Source: Sanyastnella coralliicola
GTDB taxonomy: Bacteria > Bacteroidota > Bacteroidia > Flavobacteriales_D > Sanyastnellaceae
Assembly: GCF_030845195.1 (NCBI RefSeq)
Contig: NZ_CP132543.1
Location: forward strand, 3,923,501-3,987,500
DNA length: 64,000 nucleotides
Direction: 5' to 3'
Shown here: one piece after another, positions 1 through 12,200 of the stretch
How positions within the stretch are numbered: the stretch's first letter is position 1
Layout: every line of letters starts with the position of its first letter
Program-made: the position numbers and the translations under genes
Notes under the pieces: model-generated
Told to the model about the DNA's origin: nothing
Database searches by the model: none
What the model saw: the letters and a program-made list of their open reading frames with translations, nothing else

Positions 1-1976
1 TAGGCGATCAATTTCGTTGCGGCTATTTCTTCTACGCTTACGAAGTCATTCACGATTCCTTGGAATGCTTGGTGGTATAGGTTCGCAATGCGCGCATCGT
101 GAACGATGACCGTATTCTCGTCATTTACCGTTTCGGCAGAAGTAGACCAGTTGTGTGAACCTGTTACAACCATTGGGTCAGCCAATGTCTGAGAGTGATC
201 GACGATAGCAAACTTGTGGTGCATCTGATTTGTAACAGCTGAGTGGTCGTATACAGTGATACCAGCGTTCACAAGCGTTTCGTATTCTGAACCAGTATTG
301 TTCACTTGTTCCATCACAACGATTGGGTTGATGAAGATGCTTTCTCCCATTTCAACTACTGCTTCGCCAAGGTCGTTACGAGTGAACGAAAGTGTAGCGA
401 TCTCTAAGTCGTATTCTGTAGTTAGAATCGCGTTTTCGATCGCACGAGTTGTTCCGTCAGAAGGACTGAAGTACAGCTCTACATCAGAACCACCGATGAT
501 GAATTTCTCTGGTGTATTCACCAATTTATCTCCACCGAAACGAGCGTTACCTGCGTTTGGCTCTGGTCCGTCGGTTCCCCACATCTCGTTGAACTCAAGT
601 GTGTATGCGCGAGCCAAACTTTGATCTTGGAAAATGATCAGGTTGTTAGGATCTGTAACCAGGTTGCTTGTTGTCAAGTTGGTAGATCCCGTCAATACAA
701 ACGCAAGGTCTGTGTAGTCAGCATCCATCACCAAGAACTTGTTGTGCATACCTGAACCTTCGTCATCCGGACGGAACAATACTGGAATTCCAGCATCGAA
801 ATCATCTACACCGATGTTCGCAGTGCCACTGTGGGCGATGTAACGTACTTGTACTCCGTTACTCTGTGCTTCATTGATGGCATCGACGATGACATCATTA
901 TTGATGTTGTATGCAGCGATGTCAAGTGTGTGCTCTGCTCGAGTGATGTAAGCAGCGATGGTATCGTTCATGTCAGCACCGATGTTCAGTGCGAGTTCGT
1001 CTGTTGCTACACTGTTGTCAACAGGGTGGTTGAAGTAAGCGAGAATGTCACCGCTCGATTCAGAAACGGTTGCAAAAGCCAACACGTTCGATTCAGTATT
1101 GTCTTCACCAGCCGCAGATGAAACACGACAGAAGTAAATAGTTCCAGGCATCAATCCTGATAGATCAATAGAGTGATCTGTAACCGCGTCTGCACTGTAT
1201 ACTTCGTCATCCAAGGCGTCTGGTGACAAACCGTACTCAACTTTCGAGTCACCAGCATTGTCAGTCAACCACTCCAGTGTAAACGAAGTCGTCGTAATGT
1301 TGTCTTGATCAACTGTAGATGCAATATTGATTGCTGACGAAGGGATCAAATCGTCAGTAGAACGAGGAAGGATTTGGTATCCATCTCCTGTTCCATCTGG
1401 ATCGAATTGAGATAGAATCCCGATGATCGTTACTTCACCTGCAGGAAGAAGCTCGTCTACAAGGTAGTTCCCGTTACGTACGTAGATCACTCCTTGTTGT
1501 CCACTAGCTTGGTAATTGTATGTGCTGTTTCCAGAGATGATTGTTCCACCTTGATCGAAGGTAGCTGCCTCTACCGTTAGGAGTACACCTTCTAGGTCTT
1601 CTTCCAGCTGATCAGGAGTGATCGTCATTGGAGCTGGTAGTGGGTTGCCGCTGCTGTTAATAGTTACAGACGCCAATGTTGGACCAACTTCTAGAAGTCC
1701 GTTGAATTCACTGATTGTACCTGTTACTGTTACTTCGTCACCGAGTTGTGGTTCGTCCCATCCTTCCCAATCGAATCCTGGGTAAAGTGCGATTCCACCC
1801 GTTGCATCTTGGATGTAGCGCACAGAACCCAAACTAGCGTCGTTCGTTACAATTCCAGTTACTGTCACCTCGTCATCAATGCCGTAGTTAGTACGTGCAT
1901 CAAGGATGTCTGTCTGTGCGAAGCTTACAGCGCTCACCAATGTGAACGCAATGAGTAGTAGTTTTTTCATTTTCAT
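1..1976 (-). CDS. Secreted phospholipase D-fold protein, partial (C-terminus beyond left edge)
   Basis: The frame is open from an ATG at 1976 to the window edge (658 codons) and begins with a clear signal peptide (MKMKKLLLIAFTLVSAVSFAQ). Residues about 22-110 resemble the OB-like N-terminal module of Bacteroidota extracellular nucleases (DDEVTVTGIV, RYIQDATGGIALYPG). A fibronectin type III-like stretch lies at about 225-310. Two phospholipase D motifs follow: HNKFLVMD with GSTN near residue 409, and HHKFAIVD with GSHNW near 585. Two HKD motifs normally make one active site cleaving a phosphodiester bond. The ATG lies 3 bp after the stop of the TonB-receptor gene, so it is the last visible gene of a three-gene operon. 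The substrate is not known; nuclease activity is an inference from the OB-like region and the operon. A T9SS C-terminal domain would lie outside the window. Confidence 0.85.
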   Translation of the reverse strand, partial: MKMKKLLLIAFTLVSAVSFAQTDILDARTNYGIDDEVTVTGIVTNDASLGSVRYIQDATGGIALYPGFDWEGWDEPQLGDEVTVTGTISEFNGLLEVGPTLASVTINSSGNPLPAPMTITPDQLEEDLEGVLLTVEAATFDQGGTIISGNSTYNYQASGQQGVIYVRNGNYLVDELLPAGEVTIIGILSQFDPDGTGDGYQILPRSTDDLIPSSAINIASTVDQDNITTTSFTLEWLTDNAGDSKVEYGLSPDALDDEVYSADAVTDHSIDLSGLMPGTIYFCRVSSAAGEDNTESNVLAFATVSESSGDILAYFNHPVDNSVATDELALNIGADMNDTIAAYITRAEHTLDIAAYNINNDVIVDAINEAQSNGVQVRYIAHSGTANIGVDDFDAGIPVLFRPDDEGSGMHNKFLVMDADYTDLAFVLTGSTNLTTSNLVTDPNNLIIFQDQSLARAYTLEFNEMWGTDGPEPNAGNARFGGDKLVNTPEKFIIGGSDVELYFSPSDGTTRAIENAILTTEYDLEIATLSFTRNDLGEAVVEMGESIFINPIVVMEQVNNTGSEYETLVNAGITVYDHSAVTNQMHHKFAIVDHSQTLADPMVVTGSHNWSTSAETVNDENTVIVHDARIANLYHQAFQGIVNDFVSVEEIAATKLIA

Positions 1977-1979
1977 CTA

Positions 1980-4900
1980 TTAGAAACGTACGCGGATCGA
2001 CAGGTTTCCACGAGCTCCGTAGCCCATATAAACACTCGCTGAAGACGCGTCAAAATTACTTTCTGAGAAATTGTAGCGCAGCTGGTCATCGTAGCTTCCA
2101 TTTTGTCCTCGGTAGAGGTAGAATGGGAAGACATCGTTATTCTGCGCATTGATAATGTACAATGTATTCAAGAGGTTGAACCCACTCAATCGAACATCGA
2201 TCTGTGAATCCTTTACCTTAAATGTATATCCTGCGTGTAGGTCAAGAAGGCCGTAGGCTGGGATCTCCCAACTTTGACGTCCTTCATTCTCGCCGTTGAG
2301 GCTGAATGGGTCGAAGTCAGCAAAGTGACGTGCGAACCAAGTGAAGCGAGGCTTCACATAGAAGCCTTTCTTCTGCATCTTCATCGCTCCACCAATCATC
2401 GTTTGAGGGGCATCTCCAACAGAGACCCCTTGAGCATTGTAGCTTACTGTAACAACTTCACCTTCTGCATCAACAAACGGACGATTCGTTTCCACATCGA
2501 TCAGGGTGAGTTCATCTTCTGAACTATCCCATTTCCAATCCCCAAGGGAAACAAACCCTTCTACGGTGAACATATCATTGATCTGGTAGGCTCCGTCTAC
2601 TTCCACGCCCATGTGAACAGCACTCATCGAGGTGATGTTTGCCTGAAGAATTCGCTCTACACCTTGAGAGTCTTCAATGACCACACGAAGGAGTTCATCC
2701 AATGGACGGTTGTTCCAATCAGTGAAGTAACCATTGACGTTCAAGGTGAATGGGAACTTGCTGTATTTGTACCCAAGTTCAATCGAATTGATAATCTCGT
2801 TCGCCGTGTTTTTCACGAACTGGTTATCGAATCCAATTACGTTCTGAAGTACTGGTGTACGGTTTAGGTGACCAACGTTCATAAAGGCACTGTTCCACTC
2901 GTTGAGGTTGTAGTTACCTCCCATCTTTACGGTGTAGCCTGGAAGCCACTTCCAATCCGAACGTGAAGTTCGTGTGCCGTCTCCGTTGTGGTATACAACA
3001 GTTGCATTATTCAGGGTGTCTCCTCCAACAACCCATTGGCTGTCTGTTCCACCCATGAGTGGGTTTGCATCGTCGTCATCAACGACGAAGAAGTCGCCAT
3101 TGTCGTTATTCAATACGAACGCATCTTGTACGCTCAATTGCTGGTAGTATACGATGTCATCAACCACCACATCTTGAGGGGCGAAATAATCTACACGGTT
3201 ATATCCTTGGTAAACACCACTTACGTTTAAGAAGGCTGTCCATAGGCGGTCTTTGTATTCGAGAAGTCCGAAAACTCCTCCCCAACGAACGAAAGAATCG
3301 TAGTAGTAACCGATGCGATCTCCTTCGTAGCGTTCTTCTGGTAAGGTGTTGGCATCACCGTTGTTATCAATCCAGTATTCTGCACCGAGAAGGTCATGTA
3401 CCTCTGCGTAGTGTTCGCCTTGGTAATCTCGAAGGTCAATTCCTCCTGAAAGATTCCAGCGATTGTCAATTTCGTAGTTGAAGGTGCTCAACAATCCGTA
3501 CCAATAATGGTTGTTGAATCCTTTTCGCAGAATCCACCCCGCTTGCGGACTTGGTGGGCCTCCGAAGATGTTCGGCTGGGTATGGGCGTCATAGAAACGC
3601 TGGAAGTCTACTTGTCCGGCAGCATTGAAATCACCGTCTCCCAATCCCGGGCTGAGGCTTGTTCCTCCTCCTCGTCCGAATGAAGCGTACAGGTTATTCG
3701 AGATGAAGAACTTGTCTGAAACGTTCCAAGAGTGACGAAGTGAGAATAGGGGCTTGTGGTAGCGGTTCACACGCTCAATTTTAGGCTGGAAGTTTTCGCG
3801 GTTGGCATCGGTTGCCAACATACCCCAGTGTACGTTGTAGCGTGGTCCTTTTTCGATGATGTTCGTCGTATCAATGAAATCCGTCTGGTTCATCAAGAGT
3901 TCAAAGTCATCTACGGAATCATATCCGTATTCAGCATTCAAATCTGCAATCGCTTGTTCCTCTTCGGCTAGGTTAAGCTGGTCGTTTTTGATGGTCCAGT
4001 AGCGCACGGAGTAATCTTGCATCTGAGCGTATTCGGCATCTGTACCAGTGAAGAGGCCACGAGCGTATTCTTTGTCGTACGTAGCAATTCGTTGTTGGTA
4101 CGAACGACGATTGTTCTCTGAGGGAGCTCCCATAGCAGAGATAGAGATGATGTGATCTCCTAGTTCTTTTTGAAGTTTTACGTAGTAGAACCAAGCGCGA
4201 GATCCGCCTTGGTCGATCCAACCACGGTTCTGCTGGTAACTTCCAGCGAGAGTATATCCCCAACCGCCATCAAGGCGTCCTGAGGTGTGTCCAAGCGTTA
4301 CGCGGTAAAGGTCGGTGGTGCTTCCTTCCGCTTTCACCATAGTGTTGCGCTTGTTGTTAATTCCTTGAGTAAGGATGTTGATGGTTCCGCCGATGGCGGG
4401 AAGCGCAAGTTTCGAAGCACCGAGACCTCGTTGCACCTGCATTGTTTGAGTCACGACATCCAGTCCGAACCAATTATTCCAGAAAACGCCTCCGTTTTCC
4501 ATGTCGTTCACTGGGATTCCGTCGATCATCACTGATACGTTTCGTTGTTTGAAACCACGGATAGTTACCGAAGGACCATTGTCGTCAGAACCTTCCTGGG
4601 TGGCATAGACACCAGGGGTACTATTCAAGATCATAGGGAGCGGCTGTGAAGCCAACTCCTCTTGGATCTGTATCGGTTTAACATCTGAAAAGGCCACCGG
4701 CGTCTCCCGGTCTACGAGGTCCGCAGTAACGGTGGCCTCTTTCAAGATGATCGTTTTCAAGTCAACATTAAGCTCTTTGCTTGGTCGGTTGATTTCCACT
4801 TCTCGGATGTAAGAAGCGTAACCAACATAGTTCACCTTCATGGTGTACTTTCCGTAAGCAAGTTCAGTGCTGTATCGACCGTCAAAGTCAGTCAATACAC

Positions 4901-5057
4901 CAATCGGGTCTCCGTTTTGTGGTTCGAAGATGACCGTTGCCTGGATCAGTGTCTCGTGCGTGCTTTGGTCGGAAATGGTTCCCGTAACCTTAGACGTTTG
5001 AGCACTTAGCGACAAGCTTCCTCCTAATAGGACGAATAGGATAGCAAAGAGACGCAT
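1980..5057 (-). CDS. TonB-dependent receptor with carboxypeptidase-regulatory-like domain
   Basis: This is a 1025-residue outer-membrane receptor. A signal peptide (residues 1-19) is followed by a carboxypeptidase-D regulatory-like domain (about 20-105, ending in ATVTADLV), a plug domain (about 120-235, with STPGVYATQEG, VTIRGF and MIDGIPVNDMENG) and a long beta-barrel ending in a hydrophobic strand (NLSIRVRF). It imports a substrate using TonB/ExbBD energy; no SusD partner is adjacent, so it is not a typical glycan SusCD pair. It lies between a lamin-tail-domain secreted protein gene upstream and a phospholipase D-fold gene 3 bp downstream, which suggests that products of extracellular phosphodiester breakdown are the ligand. 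That link is inferred from gene order only. Confidence 0.93.
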   Translation of the reverse strand: MRLFAILFVLLGGSLSLSAQTSKVTGTISDQSTHETLIQATVIFEPQNGDPIGVLTDFDGRYSTELAYGKYTMKVNYVGYASYIREVEINRPSKELNVDLKTIILKEATVTADLVDRETPVAFSDVKPIQIQEELASQPLPMILNSTPGVYATQEGSDDNGPSVTIRGFKQRNVSVMIDGIPVNDMENGGVFWNNWFGLDVVTQTMQVQRGLGASKLALPAIGGTINILTQGINNKRNTMVKAEGSTTDLYRVTLGHTSGRLDGGWGYTLAGSYQQNRGWIDQGGSRAWFYYVKLQKELGDHIISISAMGAPSENNRRSYQQRIATYDKEYARGLFTGTDAEYAQMQDYSVRYWTIKNDQLNLAEEEQAIADLNAEYGYDSVDDFELLMNQTDFIDTTNIIEKGPRYNVHWGMLATDANRENFQPKIERVNRYHKPLFSLRHSWNVSDKFFISNNLYASFGRGGGTSLSPGLGDGDFNAAGQVDFQRFYDAHTQPNIFGGPPSPQAGWILRKGFNNHYWYGLLSTFNYEIDNRWNLSGGIDLRDYQGEHYAEVHDLLGAEYWIDNNGDANTLPEERYEGDRIGYYYDSFVRWGGVFGLLEYKDRLWTAFLNVSGVYQGYNRVDYFAPQDVVVDDIVYYQQLSVQDAFVLNNDNGDFFVVDDDDANPLMGGTDSQWVVGGDTLNNATVVYHNGDGTRTSRSDWKWLPGYTVKMGGNYNLNEWNSAFMNVGHLNRTPVLQNVIGFDNQFVKNTANEIINSIELGYKYSKFPFTLNVNGYFTDWNNRPLDELLRVVIEDSQGVERILQANITSMSAVHMGVEVDGAYQINDMFTVEGFVSLGDWKWDSSEDELTLIDVETNRPFVDAEGEVVTVSYNAQGVSVGDAPQTMIGGAMKMQKKGFYVKPRFTWFARHFADFDPFSLNGENEGRQSWEIPAYGLLDLHAGYTFKVKDSQIDVRLSGFNLLNTLYIINAQNNDVFPFYLYRGQNGSYDDQLRYNFSESNFDASSASVYMGYGARGNLSIRVRF

Positions 5058-5084
5058 ATGTCGAGGGTTTTGGTTGGTTACGCC

Positions 5085-6014
5085 TTAGCGTACCACAACG
5101 CGCTGTGAGAAGGTACGGTTACCTGCAAGTAGCGTGTTTACGATGTACATTCCTGCTTCAAGTTCATCAGTAGTGATCACTTGCTGCATAACGTTCATCT
5201 CTGGAACGATTGAAAGAACGATACGTCCGTTCTGGTCGTAGATGTCGATCTTTTCAATGTTCAAGTTTGAGTTGATCTGGAATTCACCTTCTGTCACTGG
5301 GTTAGGGAACAATGTGAATTCAACAGGGATCTCGATAGGAGCAACGCTGTTAGGATCACAAGCACAAGCGTGAGAACCTAGTCCATCCCAAGTGTTGCTT
5401 GGTAGTGAATCCCACTCAGCCAAAGCGTAGAATGCTGTTGGAGGAACAGTCACACCTGCAGTGATGTCGTACTTGCGACGAAGTGTGTGGTTCGCAGTAA
5501 GCCAAGCACCACCGTCATCTGATGTGTATCCTGCTTCTTCGTTGTCAGTCCATGCTGTACCTGGATCTTCTCCTGGCTTACCGAAGATGTCAACTACAGT
5601 AGATCCGTCTTTAACGAATACCAATGCGTCATCACCATTCATGTATGTTGGTGCTGGGTATGGGTTATCCAACTGATCAGCAAGCTGCTGCATCATTGGG
5701 TCAACCGCTGGTGAAATCTGTCCACCACCTAGATCAACGTCTTCGGTTTGACCGTTTACAACAACCCATGTTCCGTATGCAGGAATGGTTCCTACTAGGT
5801 TTGTTTCATCAGAAGCTGCTTGAGCTCCGTTTGACCAACGCTCTAGAACGTAAGGTCCTAGGTCAATGGCGTTTGGTGTAGGATTGTAGATCTCAAATCC
5901 TTTGTTGTTACCAGAGCCTTCACAGTACTCTGAAATGAATAGGTCCGTGCAACCTTGAGCGTAAGCTGCTTGTCCTACAAATAGTGCAATAGCAAGAGTA
6001 AAGATTGTTTTCAT
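5085..6014 (-). CDS. Secreted lamin-tail-domain protein with T9SS type A sorting domain
   Basis: The product has 309 residues. The ATG at 6014 is chosen over an upstream in-frame ATG at 6047 because it gives a clean signal peptide (MKTIFTLAIALFVGQAAYAQ) and because a promoter box lies at 6045-6052. Residues about 22-200 form a lamin-tail domain (LFISEYCEGSGNNKGFEIYN, and GDDALVFVKDG). The last 80 residues are a T9SS type A domain (FTLFPNPVTEGEFQI ... AGMYIVNTLL ... QRVVVR), so it is exported across the outer membrane. Lamin-tail domains accompany secreted nucleases in many bacteria. It is the first gene of the operon with the TonB receptor and the phospholipase D-fold protein. Its own catalytic role, if any, is unknown. 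Confidence 0.88.
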   Translation of the reverse strand: MKTIFTLAIALFVGQAAYAQGCTDLFISEYCEGSGNNKGFEIYNPTPNAIDLGPYVLERWSNGAQAASDETNLVGTIPAYGTWVVVNGQTEDVDLGGGQISPAVDPMMQQLADQLDNPYPAPTYMNGDDALVFVKDGSTVVDIFGKPGEDPGTAWTDNEEAGYTSDDGGAWLTANHTLRRKYDITAGVTVPPTAFYALAEWDSLPSNTWDGLGSHACACDPNSVAPIEIPVEFTLFPNPVTEGEFQINSNLNIEKIDIYDQNGRIVLSIVPEMNVMQQVITTDELEAGMYIVNTLLAGNRTFSQRVVVR

Positions 6015-6044
6015 AACGTGTCTGTTAAATCCAATTTGGACAAG

Positions 6045-6076
6045 CAAAATTAGACAAGTTTCTGAGAGCCTGACAA
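6045..6076 (-). promoter_or_regulatory. Bacteroidota-type promoter of the LTD/TonB receptor/PLD operon
   Basis: On the minus strand the -7 box TAATTTTG (6045-6052) matches TAnnTTTG exactly, and a -33 TTG lies at 6074-6076 with a 21-bp spacer. The predicted transcript start near 6039 leaves a leader of about 25 nt before the ATG at 6014. Confidence 0.6.
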
Positions 6077-6153
6077 GTTGGAGCTTATAAGGTCATGGAA
6101 TGTTAACAAATGACTCGTTAGGAATTCACGGCTGAGGTGTCGTTGGATATCCT

Positions 6154-6161
6154 TAAATTTG
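6154..6161 (+). promoter_or_regulatory. -7 promoter box upstream of the giant adhesin gene
   Basis: TAAATTTG matches the TAnnTTTG consensus. No TTG at the normal distance upstream is evident. A start near 6168 would give a leader of about 70 nt and excludes the upstream in-frame ATG at 6172 as translation start. Confidence 0.45.
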
Positions 6162-6237
6162 ACAATATCGCGTGGGGTGGAGCGACATAGTTGTGCCTCG
6201 TGAGATTAAAGCTAACTATTCAGGAGAGAGAGGATTC

Positions 6238-9200
6238 ATGCGAGTAATAAAGCATTTACTCGGGGTATGTCTATTGTTTGCTGCGTTGCAGGTATCAGCA
6301 AACCACATACTCGGAGGGAACATAACGTATACCTGCCTTGGTGGTGACAACTACGGTGTCACCCTGACGATCTACAAAGATTGTTTTGGGTCCACTCCGG
6401 CTACCTTGCAAGAAGACGTCTTCTTTATTCCCGATGGTTGTACACTTCCATTCTCTATTCCTCTTCCCCTGCAGACAGAGACGGAGATCTCAGACCTTTG
6501 TGCATCCGAAATTGCGAATTCAAGTTGTTCTGGAGGATTCATCCCAGGAGCTCAACAGTTAACATACTACGCTGAAGTCACACTAGACTCTGGCTGTTCA
6601 TGGGAAGCCAGCTGGGCTGCCGGTGACTGGAATTACTTCATCAACATGGACAACGGTATGCTTCCAACAGCATACTTCCTCACCACCATTGACCCAACCC
6701 AGGGTTGCAATGATTCGATTACTCCAGACAACGAATTCCCTATTCCGTATGTATGTGCTGGTGATCCGTTGAGCTATACACTGGAGTTCTTGAATCCTGG
6801 CGGTTACACCCTTGATTACACCTTGGTTTGTCCGCAAACTACAGGAGGGGTGGATGCTCCGATGATCTCGGCTTGTAATGAGCCTATTGCTGGAATGACT
6901 TTCGATGACGTTACAGGAACTTTTACAGCAACTGCTCCTGGCCTCTTCGGAAACTACGCGGCTACCGTCCAAGTAGATATGATTGATGGGGGAGGAAACA
7001 TCATTGGTACAGTGATACACACCTTCGCGTTTACTGTACGTGCTTGTGACGCAACTCCTACGATTTTTACCGCGCCAGAAATCCAAGCGGTCTCTGATGA
7101 TATTGTTCAAGTCAATGCTACCGAAGTAGACGCTTGTGTGGGTGACAGCCTTTCAATTACTGTGGAGGCGACCAATGCAAACATCTTCCGTACCATCACA
7201 CTTTCGAGCGATTTCGAAACGCTTTACCCAGGAGGAACATTCACTCAAACAGGAATCAACCCTGCGGAAGGTGAACTCTTCGTAGTGGTAGATGAGTCAA
7301 TGATAGGAACCAACGTGGTGACCGTAGATGCGATCGATGATGCCTGTATCAATCCAACGTCAGATCAAATTCAGTTGACGATTAACGTTGATCCATCACT
7401 CAACTTGAATGTTCCGGATACCCTGATCTGTTTCGGAGAATCGGTCAACATCGAAGCGACTGGAGACTCTGACTACACATGGAACGTGCTGTCAGGAGAC
7501 CCAGATCTCGGTCTCGTTGGAAATGGAGGGTCGCAAACGGTAACTCCAGATGTTGCTACTCAAATTGAAATTACAGCCAACAATGCGGGTGCAGGATGTA
7601 CCGCAACGGAGATCTTGAATATAGACGTAGCTATTTCTGACCTCACAGCGGTGATTACCAACGAGAGCTGTATCGGAAATGATGGTCAAATCGATGTGTC
7701 GATTGCAGGCTCTGCAGGGCCATATGAATATAGCTGGCCTGATATTCCTTCGGTAGCGCAGGATTTGACCGGTTTGGTTGGAGGCGATTATACCTTAAAC
7801 GTAACTGACCTTGGTCTTGCAGGTTGTTCAAGAGATACCATTTTCACGCTGACAACAGCGCCACAGCCAAGTGGATCGATCAGCGGTGACATTACTATTT
7901 GCGAAGGTGATTGTGCAGACATCCTATTCACCATGGCTGGTACCGCACCCTTCGATGTGGAGCTACGCAACACGAATACAAACACATTAGAAGCTGTTCC
8001 TGCAGTGAACGACGGAGATACTTTTGAAGTTTGTCCGCTCGTAACCACGACCTACACCTTGGAGCTGATTGAAGACAGCAACACTCCTCAATGTGAATAC
8101 ACAATACCGAGCAGTGTGACGGTGACAGTTCGACCAACAGTGACAGCTACATTTCTAGACCCAGGTTCTATCTGTGCAGGAGACGATGTTGATCTTGAGG
8201 TTGACATTAACCAAGCAGGAAACTACGAAGTGACGTACAGTCCGAACGATGGAAACCCGATGTCACCGGTAGTATTGAGCGATGGTGATGTCATCAATGT
8301 TTCGCCTCCAGTTACAACGAACTATAGCATTACCCAGGTGCAGTACACGGATGCTCCGAACTGTCCGAATACGACAGTCAGCGCGTTCCAAGTGCAAGTT
8401 GATCCACTGCCTACGGCGACTTTATCTGGTTCAACGACCATTTGTGAAGGTGATGCGGTCAGCTTGACTATTGACCTAACAGGAACAGGTCCATGGGAAG
8501 TAACGCATGATTATGCAGGTGATGCTTCACCATTGATCATCGTTGCAACGCCATTCACTTGGAACTTGGCGAATTCTCCAGCGACAACGACTACGATTAA
8601 CTTGACAGGGGTGACCGATACAGGTACGAACTGTTCACAAGCAGTGACTTCGGATGTGACCATCACTGTGAACGCGCTACCATCAGCTTCTGTGTTGAGT
8701 GACGCTACGATTTGTAGTGATGTGACTCAAAACATGGAATTCGACCTTGTAGGTCCAGGTCCATTTGATGTCATTTGGAACGCTGGCGCAGGAAGCACCA
8801 ATGCGGTGGGTATTGATGACGGTTTTGTGGTTGCCATTGACCCCGTTGGAAACACGAACGTTTGCATCGAGTCTGTAACAGATGCCAATGGATGTGTGAA
8901 CACCACGTTGAGCTGTGCTACACTCACAGAAATTCCGTTGGCAGAGGCATATTTGACTGACGCGAATGCTGCCATTTGTGCTAATGACTGTTATGATATC
9001 GCGTTCACGTTCAATCAAGGTACGGGACCGTATGAATTTGAGGTAACAGAAACCGATGATAACGGGGCAGTCAACAATACGATTCAACTGAATGCAGGTG
9101 ATACCTACCAGGTGTGTCCTGTAGGTGACTACAACCTTACGATCACTTCTGTGACAGATTTAGGAACAGGGTGCTCAGCAGATTTCGCCAACGGCACAAC

Positions 9201-12200
9201 CATTGATATCGCTGTTACACCGATTTCGACCATTGCCATTTCTGGCGATGCTGATATCTGTGATGGAGACTGTGGTGACTTGACCTTCACTTTCACTGAC
9301 GTTCAAGGGCCGGTTACTTTTGACTTAAATGGAGTAACAGTTGGACCTCTTGTAGATGGAGTTGATATCATCGGAGGCGTGTACACGATCCAAGAATGTC
9401 CAATCGCCACAACTACTTACACGGTTACGAATTACGTTGACGCGGCAACCGTGTGTTCCGATATCGCAGTGGGTGAAGATGCCGCTACACTCACGGTAAT
9501 CTCGTTGCCAGATGCCAGCTTCGTTTCTGATGTGGAGATTTGTGAAGGCGTTGATCCTTTCGAACTTGAATTCGCGGTAACCAATGGACCGCTAGACATC
9601 GATGTTGAATTTGATGATGGCGTGAATACCACTACCCAAACAGTGGTAGGAGTGAACGACGGAGACTTATTCCCTATCGACAACACCATCGGAGGTACCT
9701 ACACGATTACTTTCGTGACTGACAATGGAATGCCTACGACATGTACGAGCAACCCTGACGCTTCCGCGGTAGCGACAGTATTCACTTCTCCTGTGGTAAA
9801 CAACATCGATACCCTTTGTGCGAACACAGGAGACACATGGGAAATTACATTCGACATCACTTCAGGTGATCCAGCAACCTACGCTATCGATATTCCAGGA
9901 ACATTGACAGATCAGGGAGGCGGCCTTTGGTCGTTTGTGAGTGATCCGTTGATTCCAGAAGATGGAGCGAACGTGACCATTAATGATGTCAATAACTGTA
10001 ACCCATTCAACTTCACGCTAGATCCGTTTACTTGCCCAATCTTGACAGATGCTGGAACGGTGGATGAAGATCTCATTACGATTTGTGACTCCGGGGTACT
10101 AACAGCTTCACCTAACGGAGATGAAATTCTAGATGGAAATGATGTGTTGAGCTTCGTTATCCATGATAGTCCAGACGAAAACCTGGGCATTGTCTACTAC
10201 ATCAGTGACACCCCGTCATGGGATGTTACTGCAGACTTGGATGTCCCTGGAGTGCTTCAGTACGGCGTTACCTACTACGTTTCAGCCGTAGCTGGTGACG
10301 ATGACGGTGCGGGTACTGTTGATCTTGGTGCACCTGGAGTAGATATTTCAGTTGGAGTTCCTTTTGTTATCGTTGAGACGCCAACAGCAACCCTTTCAGG
10401 AGGTGCTACGATCTGTGAAGGTTTGACTACTGACCTTCAGGTAGATTTCACCGGTACTGGTGATTATACAATTCAACTCGCTCTTGATGGGGTTGAATTA
10501 GCGAATAGTCCTTTTGGACCTACCGCTGATAACCCATTCATCATTCCAGTTGGAGATGCAGGTAGCTATACTCTATTGAATGTATCCAATGAATTCTGTC
10601 CGGGAACTGTGGCTGGTCAAGCTGATGTCATTGTCAACCCTGAGCCAACAGCAACGCTGAGTGGCGGAGGCACCTTCTGTGCTGGAGGTTCGTTAGACCT
10701 TACATTAGACCTAACTGGAACTCCGAACTGGGATGTGACAATCGTTAATGACAATGATAACGACGGGGTCATAGATTTCTCTGAAGTCATCAATGTTGGT
10801 GCTACTCAAACGACTTACACAGTGAACGACAGCTTGCTGTGGTTCGTCGACACCGTAACTGACGGGAATGGATGTATCAACGATACGGATTCGAACGTCG
10901 AAACTGTTGAGATTGACCCACTTCCTACAGCAACATTTGCTTTTGCAGATACGAGCTTCTGTACAGGGACCAACATTGACCTGGTCGTTGATCTTACTGG
11001 AGCAGCTCCTTATGACGTGACTTATTCACTCGACGGGGTGCCAACAACACTTACGATTGCGGCTAGCCCAATGGTGTTGAACATCAACACGCTAGGGCAG
11101 TACTGCATCGATGAGGTGCTAGATGCCAATGGTTGTCAATCATTCCCGGCTGTTTGTATTCAGGTGACTGAAATTCCAATTCCAATTGCTGATGCAGGTG
11201 CCGATGCGGTATTCTGTACTGGAGATGTTCAGTTCATTGGTGCACCGGCTGTGGCGGGATATGAATACGCATGGAACAACACAGATAACCTGAATGATAC
11301 AACGCTATCTGCTCCTCAAGTGACCTTGACGAACGACGGAATGGTTCCAATCATTCTAGACATCGAAGTGATTGTTACGGAAGGATTCTGTTCGGCAACG
11401 GATCAAACACAAGTGACGATTAATCCATTGCCACAAGCAGAGGCTGGAGATTCTACGCTCATTTGTTTTGGTGATGCGGTGACCTTGAATGCCACGGGTG
11501 GTGATACCTACCTATGGGAAACTAGCCCTGCTTTTACACAGGGAGGCGAGGATACCTTCAACCCAACTGTTGAGCCGCCTTCAAGCCAGTGGTTTGTAGT
11601 GAATGTGACAGATGCTAACCTCTGTTCTGCTGAAGATTCGGTGTGGGTGAATGTTCCTCAAGACTTCGTCTTGGCACAGAGTTTCACCAATGAGATTTGT
11701 TTCGGAATCTGTGATGGTAACATCGAACTAGCCATCGGTGGTAGCTACCCGCCATACACTTATGCGTGGGACGAGGTTGCGGATACGACACCGATGATCG
11801 ACGGTCTTTGTCCAGGTGATTACAACTACACGATCACTGATAGTATTGGCTGTCAATTCACCGGTTTAGTGACAATTGCTGAAGATGAAGAGTACTTCCT
11901 TGATGATGTGATCATTACTCCTCCAACTTGTTTCGGAGACGAAACGGGTGTGATGGATGTTGAAAGTGCCACAGCTGTTAACTTCACCTGTGAGCCTACT
12001 GGCGAAACCAACAACCTTGGAATTTTCACCAACCTTCCGGCCGGTACTTACGATGTCTTCGCAACTGATGCTAACGGATGTATCGCTGATTCAACGGTGA
12101 CGCTGACTGAGCTCTCTGCAGAGATTACTATGGACCTCAACATCCTTGACCTTGTGGTTTGTTTTGAAGATGAGGTGAATTTACTCGCTAACGCGGAAGG

